Part shown: positions 22,801 through 33,057 of the stretch, piece after piece | Position numbering within the stretch: position 1 is the first letter of the stretch | Layout: each line of letters starts with the position of its first letter | Source of the DNA: Cuscuta epithymum | Lineage: Eukaryota > Streptophyta > Magnoliopsida > Solanales > Convolvulaceae | NCBI GenBank assembly: GCA_945859915.1 | Contig: CAMAPF010000119.1 | Span: forward strand, 372,001-436,000 | Length of the DNA stretch: 64,000 nucleotides | Reading direction: 5' to 3' | Program-made: the position numbers and the translations under genes | The notes under the pieces: model-generated | What the model was told of the DNA's origin: nothing | Database searches by the model: none | What the model saw: only the letters and a program-made list of their open reading frames with translations

Positions 22801-25800
22801 ACTGGATAATGAAGATTCAAGTAGCAAAGCTCTTTGCTCTGAAACCAGTGAGATGTTGGGAAGGTAGAAGCGCCAGGATGAAGAGGAAGCAGAAGAAGGA
22901 ATTGAAACCTGCCAACTCCTGCCAAGACCTTCTTAGTTGTTTAATTGAAGAGTGTAAAGTACTGGTGTGGCCTGAGGAAGTGAAGAATATCTGAATGAAT
23001 TCAGCAGGAGAGAGGGAAATCTGGGTACATATGAAGGATCTTCCGGAGTTGGAATAATACTGGGAGACAGAACATAGCATCAGTCAACAATTTCCAACCG
23101 TCCAACTTGAGGGCAAGTTGGATTTTCAGGAGGGGAGATTTGATAGACTTTACTAAACTGAAGAGAAGAGATAAATACTCTAATAAAGTGTATTCTAGAA
23201 GGAAATAGGGTTGTTATTAGTCTAGTCTTTTATGAGCAAATAACTATCGGTGGTTAGCCTTCATTACTATAAATAGACTATAGTAGGATATTGTAAGTAG
23301 ACTGTTATCTTTGGATGTATTGTTGCCTTGAAGTCCCTGTACCCTACGATTTACCCTTATATCATCAATAAACGTCTATTTCCATCTCTGTTCATCAGAT
23401 CTGTGAGTTGGTTTACTGTTTTTAGCTTTGATTTGTGACTGTGTCTAACATATATGCTTCTCATGTTTGTTCCAAGTGCAGAGTGGCCCTAAAATATTAT
23501 TTAGGCGTGAAAAAGGATTAGAAACAACAGAGCTCCTCTTAGAGTGGTTTAGTTCATATAAGCTGAAACATATGAACCAAACAAAAGTGGTCACTTGGTA
23601 GCTGCATAGTGCAATTAAAAATTACTTTGAAGTGGATGACTATTTCACTCTGAATCATTTTTATGATTAAATAAACAAAAAATTATCATCTTTCATTGCG
23701 ACCTTTTATATGAAACAAATATGACATCTAACCAAATAATTAATAGAAGTATAAGACATTTGCATTTTAAAGTTTAAAAATACAGTACACTTTTCAATTT
23801 TAAGATATCACGAAGCACCAATCTAGAAGTCTAGAGAAGGGCCTACATGCTCATAAGTCATAAGAATTGCTTGCAATGCTTATTTGCAACTAAAAATCAT
23901 TAAGGGGTCAGTCAATCTATGGAAGCGGGCATTAGAGACCTAAAATATTTAATGAAGGCTAATTTTAGGCAATTCAAAAGACAAGGTAAGAAAGAAGTAG
24001 CCAGCAACACTAATTCATCATCAGCATCATCATCATCATTACCCTAGTGCAGCAAAGCCTCCCACCTAAGATGGGTAAGGGGGACCGGATCTATGCAGTC
24101 TTACCCATGTACTAAAACGGGGAGAGATTATTTTCGGATGACCCATAACGAATGTCTCGTCGAAAATTGCATGGACCGCTGCTCCTTCATAACCCAGAAG
24201 CGCAAACAGTTTAGTGAGCCAATTTGCTTTATTCCATCATATTCTCCCGCCAAAAAATAGCGAGTCTTTCACTCCATTACAAATGATGGACATGCCAGCA
24301 GCACTAATTCTAAGAAAAATATAGAAACTATGTTCAAGTGCTTTAGGAAAGGGGGGGGGGGGCATGGTAAATAATATTACCTAAATCTTCCATGCCAGAT
24401 GGACTCCCAACCTTTTCAAGAAGGCGATACAAATCTTTCTCGTTAAATCCTTCAGGTGGAGAATAGATCTCACAGACTGCAAATGCTTCTGCATTTGATA
24501 TAACATGTGTGAGGTCTCTTTGAATTTAATACAGTTAGGTGTTAAATTTAAACATGCATGTGCGTCGTGATGGACACAATTTTTTGGTGGGTGAAATTTT
24601 CCTGATTTTAGTTAAGTGATTTGAAAGTGCTATATATCTAGTACACAAAAATAATTGACCTCTTGAAAAGAAATCATGTCTGCTAAAGGTGCAACTTTTT
24701 AAATCATGATAAAAAGTCATGTAATCTTATTTATATTTTTGAAAAGAACTTTATTAAACGAGATTCATCATATTTAACTTTTGTTTGCATGCTTTTTGGA
24801 AGATTGCTTTAAAAGGGAAAATGACTTTAAATAATACCGACTATTCACTAATAGACTAAAAACAATCCCAATTTAAGAAAATATAAATTGATAGCCAATC
24901 AATTTTAATATATACCAGAAAAAATATGAGCATATATTCTGATTTAAAAAATAAGCTACAGAGTACAGACATACAACAGCTAACTTGAATCGATGCATGA
25001 TATCACCAAAAGGAAAAGAAAGAAAATAAAGATAAAAAAAGATATGCTATTATAAACAAGAGAATATAAAAGAGATGAATATACATATAAAAGATAAAAT
25101 AAAAAGAATAAAAATAATAGTTATATATAAGGATATAAGAATAAAAGATAAGAAAAAAAGAGGGGAAAAGATGATACAAGATCACTCCTCCACACGAATA
25201 CCCGCCCTCCACTTTGCTCTCTCCAAAGTCATATCCCCATCCAATCCAAGAAGAAACATATCAGTGATATCACTTCTGACTCCCCTAACCCACGTCTGTT
25301 TAGGCCTTCTTCTCCCTCTCTGCCCTACCTCTTCTCCACACATCTCAACTCGTCTGACAGGTGCTTCACTCGGTCTTCTATGCACATGACCAAACCACCG
25401 GAGTCGCGACTCCCGCATTTACAGAGTACAGAGTACAGACATAAATAATTTAAAATGTTGTTTATAAAGAACAAAGAATACTACCAGCTTAGCAACAATT
25501 GGACATAGAACAATAGACCAAAATAAATTTAACACAGTACTTTAGCCATTGCTACTTTTGGGATAAATAGTTTGCTAACAATTTGTAATTTCTGTAGTTA
25601 GGATTCGTAACTTACTTAGGATTATTTTTAGTCGATACTCTAGCCAATAGTTTTCCATCATTTACAATGAAGCCAAAGATTCATTATCTTTTGGCTTGAG
25701 AATCTTTTGGCTTGAGAATATGATGGAATAAAGCAAAATGGCTCATTAAACTGTCTGCGCTTCTTTGTTATGAAGCAGCAGTCAGTCCATGCAATTTTCG

Positions 25801-28677
25801 ATGCGATTTTCACTATGGGTCATCCGGAAACAGTCTCTCTGTGATTTAGTACAGGGGTAAGACTGCGTACATCCGACCCCCCCCTTACCCCACCGTAGGT
25901 GGTAGCCTTTGCGGCACTGGGGTAAATGAAAATGAAAATGAAAATGACTCTATAGCCAATAGTTGGTATCATTTAGAGACATTTTCCCTTAAAATCAGCT
26001 TCTTTGATGAAATGGAACTCTTCTTTTTGGACAAAAAAACAGCTTGTAAACTTGACTCCTTTTAGGTGCAGTGTGTAATATAAACTGATCCATAAGGCTA
26101 TTTATTGCATTAAGATACTAAAATCAGTCCTTAATACTATTGAACACTAACATAATAATTTCACATTGCCACCTCAAATCCAAAGGCGACTGGCAAAGGA
26201 ATTACTACATACCAATACTTGAATTGCGACTGCTTTTGGGCTTAGCAAAAGTAACTTCAGTGAAAAAAAGTTTGAGCTGCATCAAAAGGAAAAATAAGAC
26301 AAACTGATCTGAACTAAGTCATAACAAGCAGAAATTGTTGACCAGTGAGAATACACAAGTTATGTGTTTCCATGCAATTTTGTCCAAAAAAAAACGGCTA
26401 CAAGTATACTTTTAAGCAAGTAACCTGACAATAAAGAAGGCTTGTATCTTTTCCTCGAAAAATTTTGGCTATGAACTTTCCACCTTGTTTTAGTATGTGA
26501 GTAACTATGGTCAAACCCTGCAAGCCATTTATGAGAAAAAATGTGCGCTAAGATACGAAGTCGAAAACAATGAAACGGACATAGTTTGACATATATGGAG
26601 GAAGGGATAAAGGCTAGGCGCTCACAGCCAATATAAGTTGGGACTGAACAAATTCATCCATATCATGGAGTCCAGTAACTGCAAGATACATAGTTAGACA
26701 GAGAACCATGATCACAAGAAGCAGTAGAAGTTAACAACATAGAGTAAATTCAGATGGAGGGTTTTGCAGGGGTCAGGAGGGATTTGTACAGTTAAGTCTA
26801 TATCTTGATAGATAACTATGTGTTTGAGAATTTATTCAAAAATCAAGGAAAATAAAGTAGTGATTAGTGGTTATACAAGATTTTTATCATTCTTTAATTG
26901 ATTTACAAAACATTCTATTTATATGATTTAGCTTAAACCCTACCAAAGCCTTCCCCTCCAGAACCGTCCATCCAACAAGACCCTTGGAGGAACTAAAGTA
27001 GTTATGAATTTATGATTTATACGTAATATTTACCGTCAGGTGCACCATCACAGACAACCAGGTCAGCTTTGCATCCATCAAAATGTCTAATCACCTGAAA
27101 CAAGATTTAAATGTAATGTTCAAGACGAGCAATACAATTAGGACTTCACATGTACTCTTTTCAATTATGTCAAGTATTAAGTCACACATTTCCACCTAAA
27201 CTCTCAATAAAAACACCAGAGAAAGAAACGAAAAAATCATACCACTTCAGCTGTTCTAGCATTTGTTATATCACCTTGTACTTGAATAACACCTTCAATT
27301 GGAGCCATTGGCTGCAAATCAATGGCTACAATAAGTGGTAGATCGTTGTCTCTGAAATCAATAACAAAAGATAAATTGGGTGGTCATAAGACTTTAGGAG
27401 TTTAGGGGTGTGGGAACATGGATCTGATGAAATCATATATGGTATTAAACTATTAATATGCCTGACATGAATCACATGATAATATCATTCAAGCTTCTAT
27501 ACTTAATTGTTGAAGTGGCTCTACACAAAACCAACGAGCATCAAACAGATAAGTGAAAAACAAATCAGTGCGTTTACATTGAATCTTGGGAGAGTTTTGC
27601 TGGAAGATACAACTTTCGGCTCAAAACCTGTATACAGGTATTTTTATGTAGAAACAGTAAGTTTATTTGGATAAAGCAGCCTTTGAGAGTAAAGCAGTAT
27701 CGAAATACTAATAAGAAATGACAACTTAAAAAAGACTATGGCATCATTTGTTTTTTGGCGGTTGATTAGAAACGCTGGTCCCAATCCGCAACAAAAGTGC
27801 AGCGTTTATAGTTTATTTCAGCTTGGCATTTTGGCTGAAACACATATGTCCAAACATACCGTATGTTTTTTACTAATTTTTAATACCTGACTCCAGCTGC
27901 CAGGAGCTGCACACAAATCCACAACATGTTTAACTCCTGCAAATATAAGAGCATATAATCCAATTCAAGAAACCAATCAAGTAATAAATCATGAGTCTGC
28001 TTGAGACCTTCACCAGGACCATCGGACTGAATGAGAGCTTGTGATGTGTAGAAGCATAAGACATTACGACTAATAAATACAATGATCAAATATAACAAAC
28101 TCAAAGAGGTCAGACAGCTAAGAATGAGATACTAAAGAAAATAAAAATCATTTGCATGATATTCTGATCGGGAACTTAAGATAGAAATCAAAGCATGGTA
28201 GGATTAGTACATAAACATGATTTATGCATCTGTGCAAAAACAACAATTTCAGTATTTGTATTATAAATTGGCCTAAGATAATAGTTCCCTGGTCATTTCA
28301 TCTACATAGGAAGAGCGTAAGTTAGTAGTCCCTAGTAATTCTAGAATGTGATGAACCCATTCTTTTAGATCTTCATCTCAAAACAACAATGAGCACTATA
28401 TACTTATTCAACTTAATACGGGATTAAAAGTGATCAACTTTTTGCTAGACATTCAAACAAAACCTTCAAATATGTTAAACTCATCATCAATCTGAAGGAG
28501 CTTAAAGGCACTCCTTGCACGCCACCCTTCTTCTTTAGCTTTCCGATAATAAATGTCCTGCAAAGTTTGTTTATTTACACATTGAATCACAGTGATAAAA
28601 AACAAAAATTGTGAAAATCAACTTATATTTGAGCAGTAAACAAGATGCACCCTTTTATCCCTTGAAGCTTTTCCCAT
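16849..28677 (-). CDS. TRM7: tRNA 2'-O-methyltransferase (TRM7/FTSJ1 family), 11 exons
   Basis: I assembled this gene by hand. Exons are 28677-28651, 28557-28464, 27936-27887, 27627-27578, 27351-27243, 27094-27034, 26678-26626, 26517-26425, 26276-26213, 24488-24381 and 17090-16849 (stop TAA). All introns are GT-AG and every phase matches, giving 951 nt or 316 residues, the usual size for plant homologues. It is an FtsJ-type Rossmann methyltransferase. The SAM motif DLCAAPGSWSQ is at 47-57. The catalytic tetrad is K28, D126 (VCDGAPD), K166 (FIAKIFRG) and E201, whose codon is split between exons 9 and 10. The family methylates the ribose of tRNA anticodon-loop positions 32 and 34 with SAM. The start is the conserved MGKASRDKR. 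Intron 10 is 7.3 kb because of retroelements, yet no coding lesion is seen. Confidence 0.93.
17281..17600 (+). repeat. 5' LTR of the outer intronic element
   Basis: Begins TGATAGAGACTTTACT and ends GTGTCTAACA, with a TATAAATAG-like promoter word near 17411. It is directly followed by the tRNA-iMet PBS. Confidence 0.9.
17602..17613 (+). other. Primer-binding site, tRNA-iMet (outer element)
   Basis: TGGTATCAGAGC is a perfect match to the classical plant initiator-Met PBS, one base from the LTR end. Confidence 0.9.
18041..19652 (+). CDS. Inner element ORF: basic gag-like region, then unknown and chromodomain-like part
   Basis: One frame is interrupted only by a TAG at 18780. The first part (to 18779) is basic and then very Ser-rich. 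The second (from 18783) has no family I recognise until its end. There, about 19525-19650, KKYAFLVYWKKYVDHEARI resembles the chromodomain of chromoviral integrases (LVKWKG...EATW). The start codon is uncertain because the frame runs in from the LTR. A structural or targeting protein of a non-autonomous element is my inference. Confidence 0.45.
19661..20671 (+). CDS. Inner element ORF: captured GCN1 HEAT segment fused to gypsy protease-like domain
   Basis: The frame of 336 codons starts with TTG in a different frame from the upstream ORF, so its true start is unknown. Residues about 33-88 (nt 19757-19924) contain VYSVAARVMAS, LLDTLKSDGSNVE and GAAQGLSE. These match a conserved HEAT-repeat stretch of plant GCN1 (SVAARA, LKSDxSNVER, GAAQGLSE). 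Residues about 205-335 resemble the gypsy retroviral-type protease domain: ILLNSGGTLNLI replaces the usual LIDSGATxNFI, followed by LLDLGEINVILGM. The catalytic Asp is Asn here, so protease activity is unlikely. The order chromodomain, GCN1, protease is not that of any intact gypsy element. Confidence 0.55.
   Translation: MHYCLIAVNTYGDPETSRGLFEGRFSPEVPQYPSLEVYSVAARVMASVIWGMREEHFSESVLWLLDTLKSDGSNVECCGAAQGLSEWVRMFKENDYILEAQNVVHLTKFNVFYATYDTVSINQGGADDLKKEAVIRRFQQDWVQNEFQAIIVANEGDFRGVLSRENQTREISRDHKPDFEDESEGDVKHLRLSTLIKEGLIFPRTFKVQGELQMNKGSTQILILLNSGGTLNLIFQKLIEVVQMYYKSAVMFQVEMGKGEQISLPSSCEVLQTWVHHLVITEDSFLLDLGEINVILGMGPLANYGNVEKNFRIHNIKWLGDGPEMQLLGDFKPLQH
21208..22994 (+). CDS. Outer element ORF, function unknown
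   Basis: The frame runs from the inner element's insertion point; upstream, a short start segment with ATG at 17664 was split off. It has a Lys/Glu-rich repeat stretch (21480-21610, units like KVEKEKRKK), an in-frame stop at 21621 and then 446 open codons to 22994. I recognise no domain in those codons. The C-terminal motif LFF...KIQVAKLFALKPVRCWEGRSAR resembles sequence at the same place in the inner element (20690-20820), so both families share a 3' coding end. Confidence 0.4.
23141..23450 (+). repeat. 3' LTR of the outer intronic element
   Basis: Second copy of the LTR, preceded by a polypurine tract and followed by target duplication TATAT. It contains TGTCTAACA at its end like LTR1. Confidence 0.9.
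23456..24000. other. TRM7 intron sequence
   Basis: AT-rich intron text between the LTR element and SINE copy 2, with no feature recognised. Confidence 0.5.
24017..24294 (-). mobile_element. SINE copy 2
   Basis: Reverse-oriented copy of the same SINE family with a CATCAT-type simple tail at its left end. It is bounded by a 16-bp duplication CCAGCA(A/G)CACTAATTC (24001-24016 and 24295-24310), which differs at one position. The target duplication and tail are those expected of LINE-mediated insertion. Confidence 0.9.
24974..25427 (-). mobile_element. 5'-truncated RTE-type LINE
   Basis: The minus strand 25418-25182 encodes the C-terminal end of an RTE reverse transcriptase (LRWFGHVHRRPSEAPVRR, RGRRRPKQTW, and an LERAKWRAGI end). 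A 16-bp duplication ACAGAGTACAGACATA flanks the insert (24958-24973 and 25428-25443). The tail on the left is AT-rich and repetitive. Insertion lies in TRM7 intron 9. Confidence 0.85.
25653..25946 (+). mobile_element. SINE copy 3
   Basis: Full-length copy with a (ATGAAA)n tail, bounded by ACTCTAGCCAATAGTT (25637-25652) and ACTCTATAGCCAATAGTT (25947-25964). It has a small internal duplication of CTTTTGGCTTGAGAAT. It lies in TRM7 intron 9. Confidence 0.9.
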
Positions 28678-29866
28678 ATTCCAAACTTGTGCGCAACTGA
28701 TCACAGGGACAAGGTGGGCACAGGTTGTGGCGGATCTGCGGATCTACCACCTAACTTTTGGGAGTTCAAAATAACTTTAAATTATAATTTTGCACAATAG
28801 TATTATTTGATCCAACAAGGCAACAGCTCTACACATGTATCTTTGCCAATACAAAAACTACTAATGAAGATGCACACTTAAGAGAAAATTAAAAGTAGGC
28901 AGTGATTGAGCACCATATGAAAAATGCACGTAGCTAAATATAGCATAGTGGTAAAGTTAGAAACCATTCCTCAAATTAGTGGATAAACTTGGATGATTCA
29001 CATATTCAGGTAGAATAAATAACAGAAATCTCACTATAACATGCCAATAAGCCCACTAATTAAGTTCAAAACCTGCTAATAACCTTGCTTACATGCAGAC
29101 CTTTTAGGTATCTTCCTCTATTATATTTACCGTCAATAAGTAAGTTAGTTCCATTACAAAATTGCAAGTCTAAATTGGGGGGTGCGGAAAACAAAATGCG
29201 GATAAATACTTTATTGAAAATTTAAATAGTTTTTGACACATGGACATACTTGTCACGGCGTCGCCCACTTCACTCGCCTAGCCAGAAAAAGAATAGTCGC
29301 GATAGTCTTCCTCTTGGCGCCCAGGCGTGATTTTGCGACAGGTTGTCTCCTTTTTTCCCAGTCGAACTACAGTCCGCAGGCCCATAAAACAGTAGATATA
29401 GGCTTTAGGAAACTAGGGGGTGTATTCATTTGGGACTTAATTGGACTTCTCAAGATTTGTGTGGATTTTTATGCAACACATTTGAAGACATTTATGGACT
29501 ATTTACGTATTTGGAAAAAAGTGCAAAGCTTCCTACAAGGGATCCGATTTTCCATACAAATATGAAGACTATATCACCCATACCTGCAAGTTACCAATTT
29601 TCAACAAAGTGGAAGCTTTATGCAAGGGATTTGGTGATGGAGTTTTGCAGACCACAACATAGATTCATCCACGGAGTTAGGAATTTGTACGGGCTGGAAG
29701 CGTGACAGGGAGAAGAGGAGTACGCGATAGGTTTCCGATGTCTTCGGGTTGGGGAAAAAATCGACGCGAGGGCGGTCTTTTTCCGGCGACCTCTTAACTG
29801 CTCCAACACAGAAGTTCCCGGCTGCGGGCATACATAGAGGCCGTTTGGGAAAAAATGTTTTAAAAT
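28678..29866 (-). other. Upstream region of TRM7
   Basis: No coding frame is convincing. A GC-rich stretch at about 29700-29840 reads like a plant 5' UTR exon on the minus strand, and an AG sits just before TTTGGAATATGGG at the start codon. A leader intron of about 1 kb is therefore possible but unproven. Confidence 0.35.
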
Positions 29867-29867
29867 A

Positions 29868-30108
29868 CTCCCTCCCTCAGAGGAGAAGTTCCCGGGTTGA
29901 CTTTCACACATATTTAGGAAATAAAGTTACTGAGGGGTAAATTTTACTATTTCGACACTATTTGGCACTGTTTCGACACTGTTTGACACTGTTTTGCACT
30001 GTTTGACACTGTTTTGATGTAGGATAACTTTCCATTTAGGGAAATGGGAACTTTTTGTTGGGACTACCAAAAAAGTAAAGTGAGAACTTCTCCCTGGGAC
30101 GGAGGGAG
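29868..30108. mobile_element. Stowaway-like MITE with GACACTG repeats
   Basis: Ends CTCCCTCCCTCAGAGGAGAA and TTCTCCCTGGGACGGAGGGAG are inverted and flanked by TA (29866-29867, 30109-30110). About six degenerate copies of TTTGACACTGTT lie at 29950-30015. Confidence 0.75.
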
Positions 30109-30804
30109 TAGTTATTATAACCCTAAACTTGACACAAATTTACTCCTAGAAATAAAAAATACCCCCTCAGTGTCATTGAATTTTGTCAATTTTCCTTTTC
30201 TGATTGTCCCAAAAAACGTTGTCACTTTCTCATTAAAGCAACTAATTTGTGGTTCTGTATATTTCTCTCAACAAATTTCAACCACACAATTTTTACTATT
30301 CTTATTTCTCACCTAATTTGCACTTGGCGAAGTCCACCGAGACGGAGGGAATATGATACTTCTGTTTTAGAATTTCAAAACGTTTTTACTCTTATTTAGG
30401 GTATTCTCTTTGGAAGTTCTGCTTATCAACCAATTTTTTCGCCAAACAAGGTTGGAGTAATAATTTTTGCTTTCGCGCGTTGAATTGTGTAATAAGCAGA
30501 AAATGTAAGGTTGGAGTTGCTTTTCTGGCTGTATTGGCAGAAGTTACTGTAGATGACCATTTTAGCTATTTTTACATATAATTTTTTCTATGTAAATTTC
30601 ACTCAGAACTTCATAAATTTGAATCAGCCAAATCAGTCGATTTTTGTGCTATTACACGGGCGACGGGCTCATATAGTGGGGAACTTTCTCCTTCGCATTG
30701 ATGGATTTCAAATCTGGGGGGTGAGATTTGAAAATGGGATTTGGGCATGTATTTGGGTTAGTAAGTTTGGATAAGTCGAAGTTGTAAAGTCTAATCCATG
30801 TTTT
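30109..30804. other. Intergenic, dispersed repeat fragments
   Basis: A second Stowaway-like end (GACGGAGGGAATA) is near 30340. 30410-30580 resembles 60850-60995 (GTTGAATTGTGTAATAA and GAAGTTACTGTA words), so it belongs to a dispersed non-coding family. Confidence 0.5.
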
Positions 30805-31118
30805 AGGGAGTGTTTGCTAAAGATTAAAATAAAAGGTTTTTAGCTTTTGGTTTAAAAAAGTTGAAATTGAGTGTTTTCAAATGACTAATTATGCTTCAAT
30901 TAATCACTTAAAAGCTGGAAGCAGGTTGATAGGTGCTTTAAACTGCTTTTCACTTTTCCTATTAAAGAAAAAATATGTATTCTATCAAATACTGCCAACT
31001 TTCCTTTTTCATAATCACTTTTTTCTCAAATACTATCAACTTTTACTATTAATCACTTTTCCCAGAATCACTTTAAAAGATCACTTTTTTAAAGTTGAAG
31101 CAATCGCAAACAAGGCTA
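30805..31118. mobile_element. GTGTTTGC-type MITE copy 1
   Basis: Starts GGGAGTGTTTGCTAA and ends GCAATCGCAAACAAGGC. The interior is similar throughout to 61209-61478 (ATCACTTTTTTCTCAAA, ACCATCAACTTTTACTA type words). Exact termini are approximate. Confidence 0.6.
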
Positions 31119-31533
31119 ATATGAATACATCTAAAATATGTCTATACATCTTGAGATGTCTAAAATGTCTCAGAATGTCTTAATTAGTTACACCAAAAAT
31201 TCATAAATCATAAAATGTCTATAATTAATATTAGTACACCCCCTAAAAAAGGGATCTGATAATCTGAAGGACTATTTGTTGTCACCGTCGTCTACACTCT
31301 AACTCAAGTCGTAAAGACAAGCTAGCCAAGTCGTTCGAATCAAACGAACAGTAACAACTCCAGGAGAACTCCACGGGTCTCGCCCTCCCAGTCGCTCGCC
31401 AATAAAATCACTCACCAGTTTAGATGTTTTTACTCTGTTTTCAATGGTAGCCATAGATTTTTTGAAAGGGGGCGTAGTGAAGGCTAAGAATTATTGTGTA
31501 TTTGCTCAAAATATATTAAAAACAAGAGAAAAA
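31119..31533. other. Intergenic spacer
   Basis: Nothing coding is seen. The right part (from about 31440) begins repeat-family copy A (see 31440-35230). Confidence 0.4.
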
Positions 31534-31974
31534 AACGGCAAATAAGCCCACTTACTAACCAAACAAGATCAAATAGGTCCTTATTTAGGAGGTTTTGTCC
31601 GCCCGTCGCCATTTGGAGTGGTTCCCAGTGGAATTGTTTGATCAATTTTTTTGAGCATCTTATTCATTGAGTCTAGTTTACTCATACCAAATTTTAGCTA
31701 ACAATTCAATTGGGAAGACATTCAAATGAATTTTTGAAGATAATTTTGTTTTTAACTGCACAGTTATCTTCAGTAATTCATTTGAATGTCTTCCCGGTTG
31801 AATTTTTTAACTGAGATTTGGTATGCATAAACTAGACTGAATGAATAAGACGCTCAAAAAAGTTCATTAAAAAGTTCCACCGGGAATGACCCCAAATTGC
31901 GACGGCCGGACAGAACCTACTAAATAAGAGCTTATTTGACCTTTTTTGTTAGTACGTGGGCTTTTTTGCCCCTT
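31534..31974. mobile_element. Long foldback MITE (about 440 bp)
   Basis: Arms of nearly 200 bp begin GGCAAATAAGCCCACTTACTAAC and end GTTAGTACGTGGGCTTTTTTGCC, with a short asymmetric centre near 31745. It has no coding content. Confidence 0.8.
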
Positions 31975-32468
31975 TTATCTAAAAACAATAAGTTTACTAC
32001 ATTATCACAAATTAGTTCATTACATATTGCTTGACTTATAATCTAGCTAGATCAACATACGAGTTTTAATTTATTTAAAATGTTGTATAATAATAACTTA
32101 ATGTTGGAAAAACACGACCCCTAGCTTTTTCTAGGATCATGAGCTCATACACTCTTGTACACTTATCCACAACTCATAATACTTAGAGTCAGCCTGATGA
32201 TAACACTCCTTTTACCAGCACTCACTCTTAGTATGCGAGAATACTTCACTCTACATAACTTGATCACATACACTTTATCAAATGATGTCTTTGAGTCTTC
32301 TTCTCTCATAGGAAGGGTCTCACTTTTCTCTTTCAAGGAGACTTATCTAAACACATATAGAGAATCTTAGACATCTCTGAAAACTAGTACCTTTGTCTTG
32401 AAAGGTTTGTCGACTTTTCTTGCTTAATCATAACAAACTTTGGACAATGATTTCATTTATTATATTTA

Positions 32469-32495
32469 CTAGTTTACCAACGCGCGTTGCGCGTT
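32469..32495 (-). mobile_element. Helitron 3' terminus
   Basis: Read on the minus strand, a 7-bp stem with 3-nt loop (AACGCGCAACGCGCGTT) is followed by GGTAAA and CTAG, then T. This is the classic Helitron 3' end: hairpin, short spacer, CTRR, host T. The element body would extend to higher coordinates. Its 5' TC end was not found, and the right boundary may be near 34860 where repeat copy A resumes. Confidence 0.65.
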
Positions 32496-32639
32496 CGTGT
32501 AAATGCCCAAGACCATTGTAGGCATATTAATTGAGGAGTTTAGGTGGAGTGAATATGTGAGTACATTATGAGCACACTATATATTTGTACACATTGTTTG
32601 TTAGAAATTGATAATAAAAAAAAACTGAATGAATAAAAT

Positions 32640-33057
32640 ACTCCGTATAATGGAAGATACAACAGCCGGCATGATGTGTTGCAAGGCAAGAACGGTGTGC
32701 TCAGCAATCACCTCTGGTGCAACCTTAGTAGAGTCTGAGCCAGATCAATGTAACCATGTTTGGCTTCAACAAGGTACCTTCAAGGAGAACATGATGGTCA
32801 TTGAGGGCCTTGCAGCAAGCCGCAAGAACACGCTCTATCACATCAGCACATTTTTTTATGTCATGGCGCCAGGAGCAGTGAAGAGCAGCTCACGTAGAGC
32901 CGTTATGTTTGATTCAACATTTTTAACGTTGATGCTAGATAAATGCATGCCAAGTGCCAGTCGACTCGTCAGCAGCAAGAATTCTCTTTCCAGGGGTACC
33001 AATGTATGCAACATTGGCTGTAAGCTCATCGGCGTATTCCCATCTGTAGCATGACAT
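32640..33057 (-). pseudogene. FBA: Fructose-bisphosphate aldolase pseudogene fragment
   Basis: The minus strand from 33057 encodes the N-terminus of plant cytosolic class I aldolase (YADELTANVAYIGTPGKRIL, AADESTGT, SSINV, LRELLFTAPGA). It then jumps across a large internal deletion to the C-terminal half (CADVIERVLAACCKAL, NDHHVLLEGTLLKPNMVT). Stops and frameshifts follow both blocks. The missing middle covers the main active-site barrel strands. It starts about 150 bp inside the Helitron 3' end, so capture by the Helitron is likely. Confidence 0.8.

Larger units (their letters stand above)
17281..23450 (+). mobile_element. Outer non-autonomous LTR element in TRM7 intron
   Basis: LTRs lie at 17281-17600 (320 bp) and 23141-23450 (310 bp). 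Both begin TGATAGA and end GTGTCTAACA, with a perfect 5-bp duplication TATAT (17276-17280 and 23451-23455). The initiator-Met PBS (TGGTATCAGAGC, 17602-17613) follows LTR1 and a polypurine tract (AGGAGGGGAGATT, 23128-23140) precedes LTR2. The LTRs differ by indels, including an 18-bp duplication in LTR1. No reverse transcriptase or integrase is recognisable. It lies antisense to the host gene. Confidence 0.9.
17091..24380 (-). other. TRM7 intron 10 (7.29 kb)
   Basis: On the minus strand the donor is GATTTAG|GTAATA (24380) and the acceptor is CATGGCAG|ATTG (17091). Without the LTR element 17281-23450 and the SINE 24017-24294, the remaining intron is about 0.8 kb. Both retroelements must be removed by splicing for the last exon, which supplies residues 238-316, to be used. 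Confidence 0.85.

Noticed and set aside
29233..29705. ORFs of 91-110 codons near the TRM7 upstream region
   Set aside because: No recognisable motif and overlapping frames of equal length; more likely non-coding upstream sequence.
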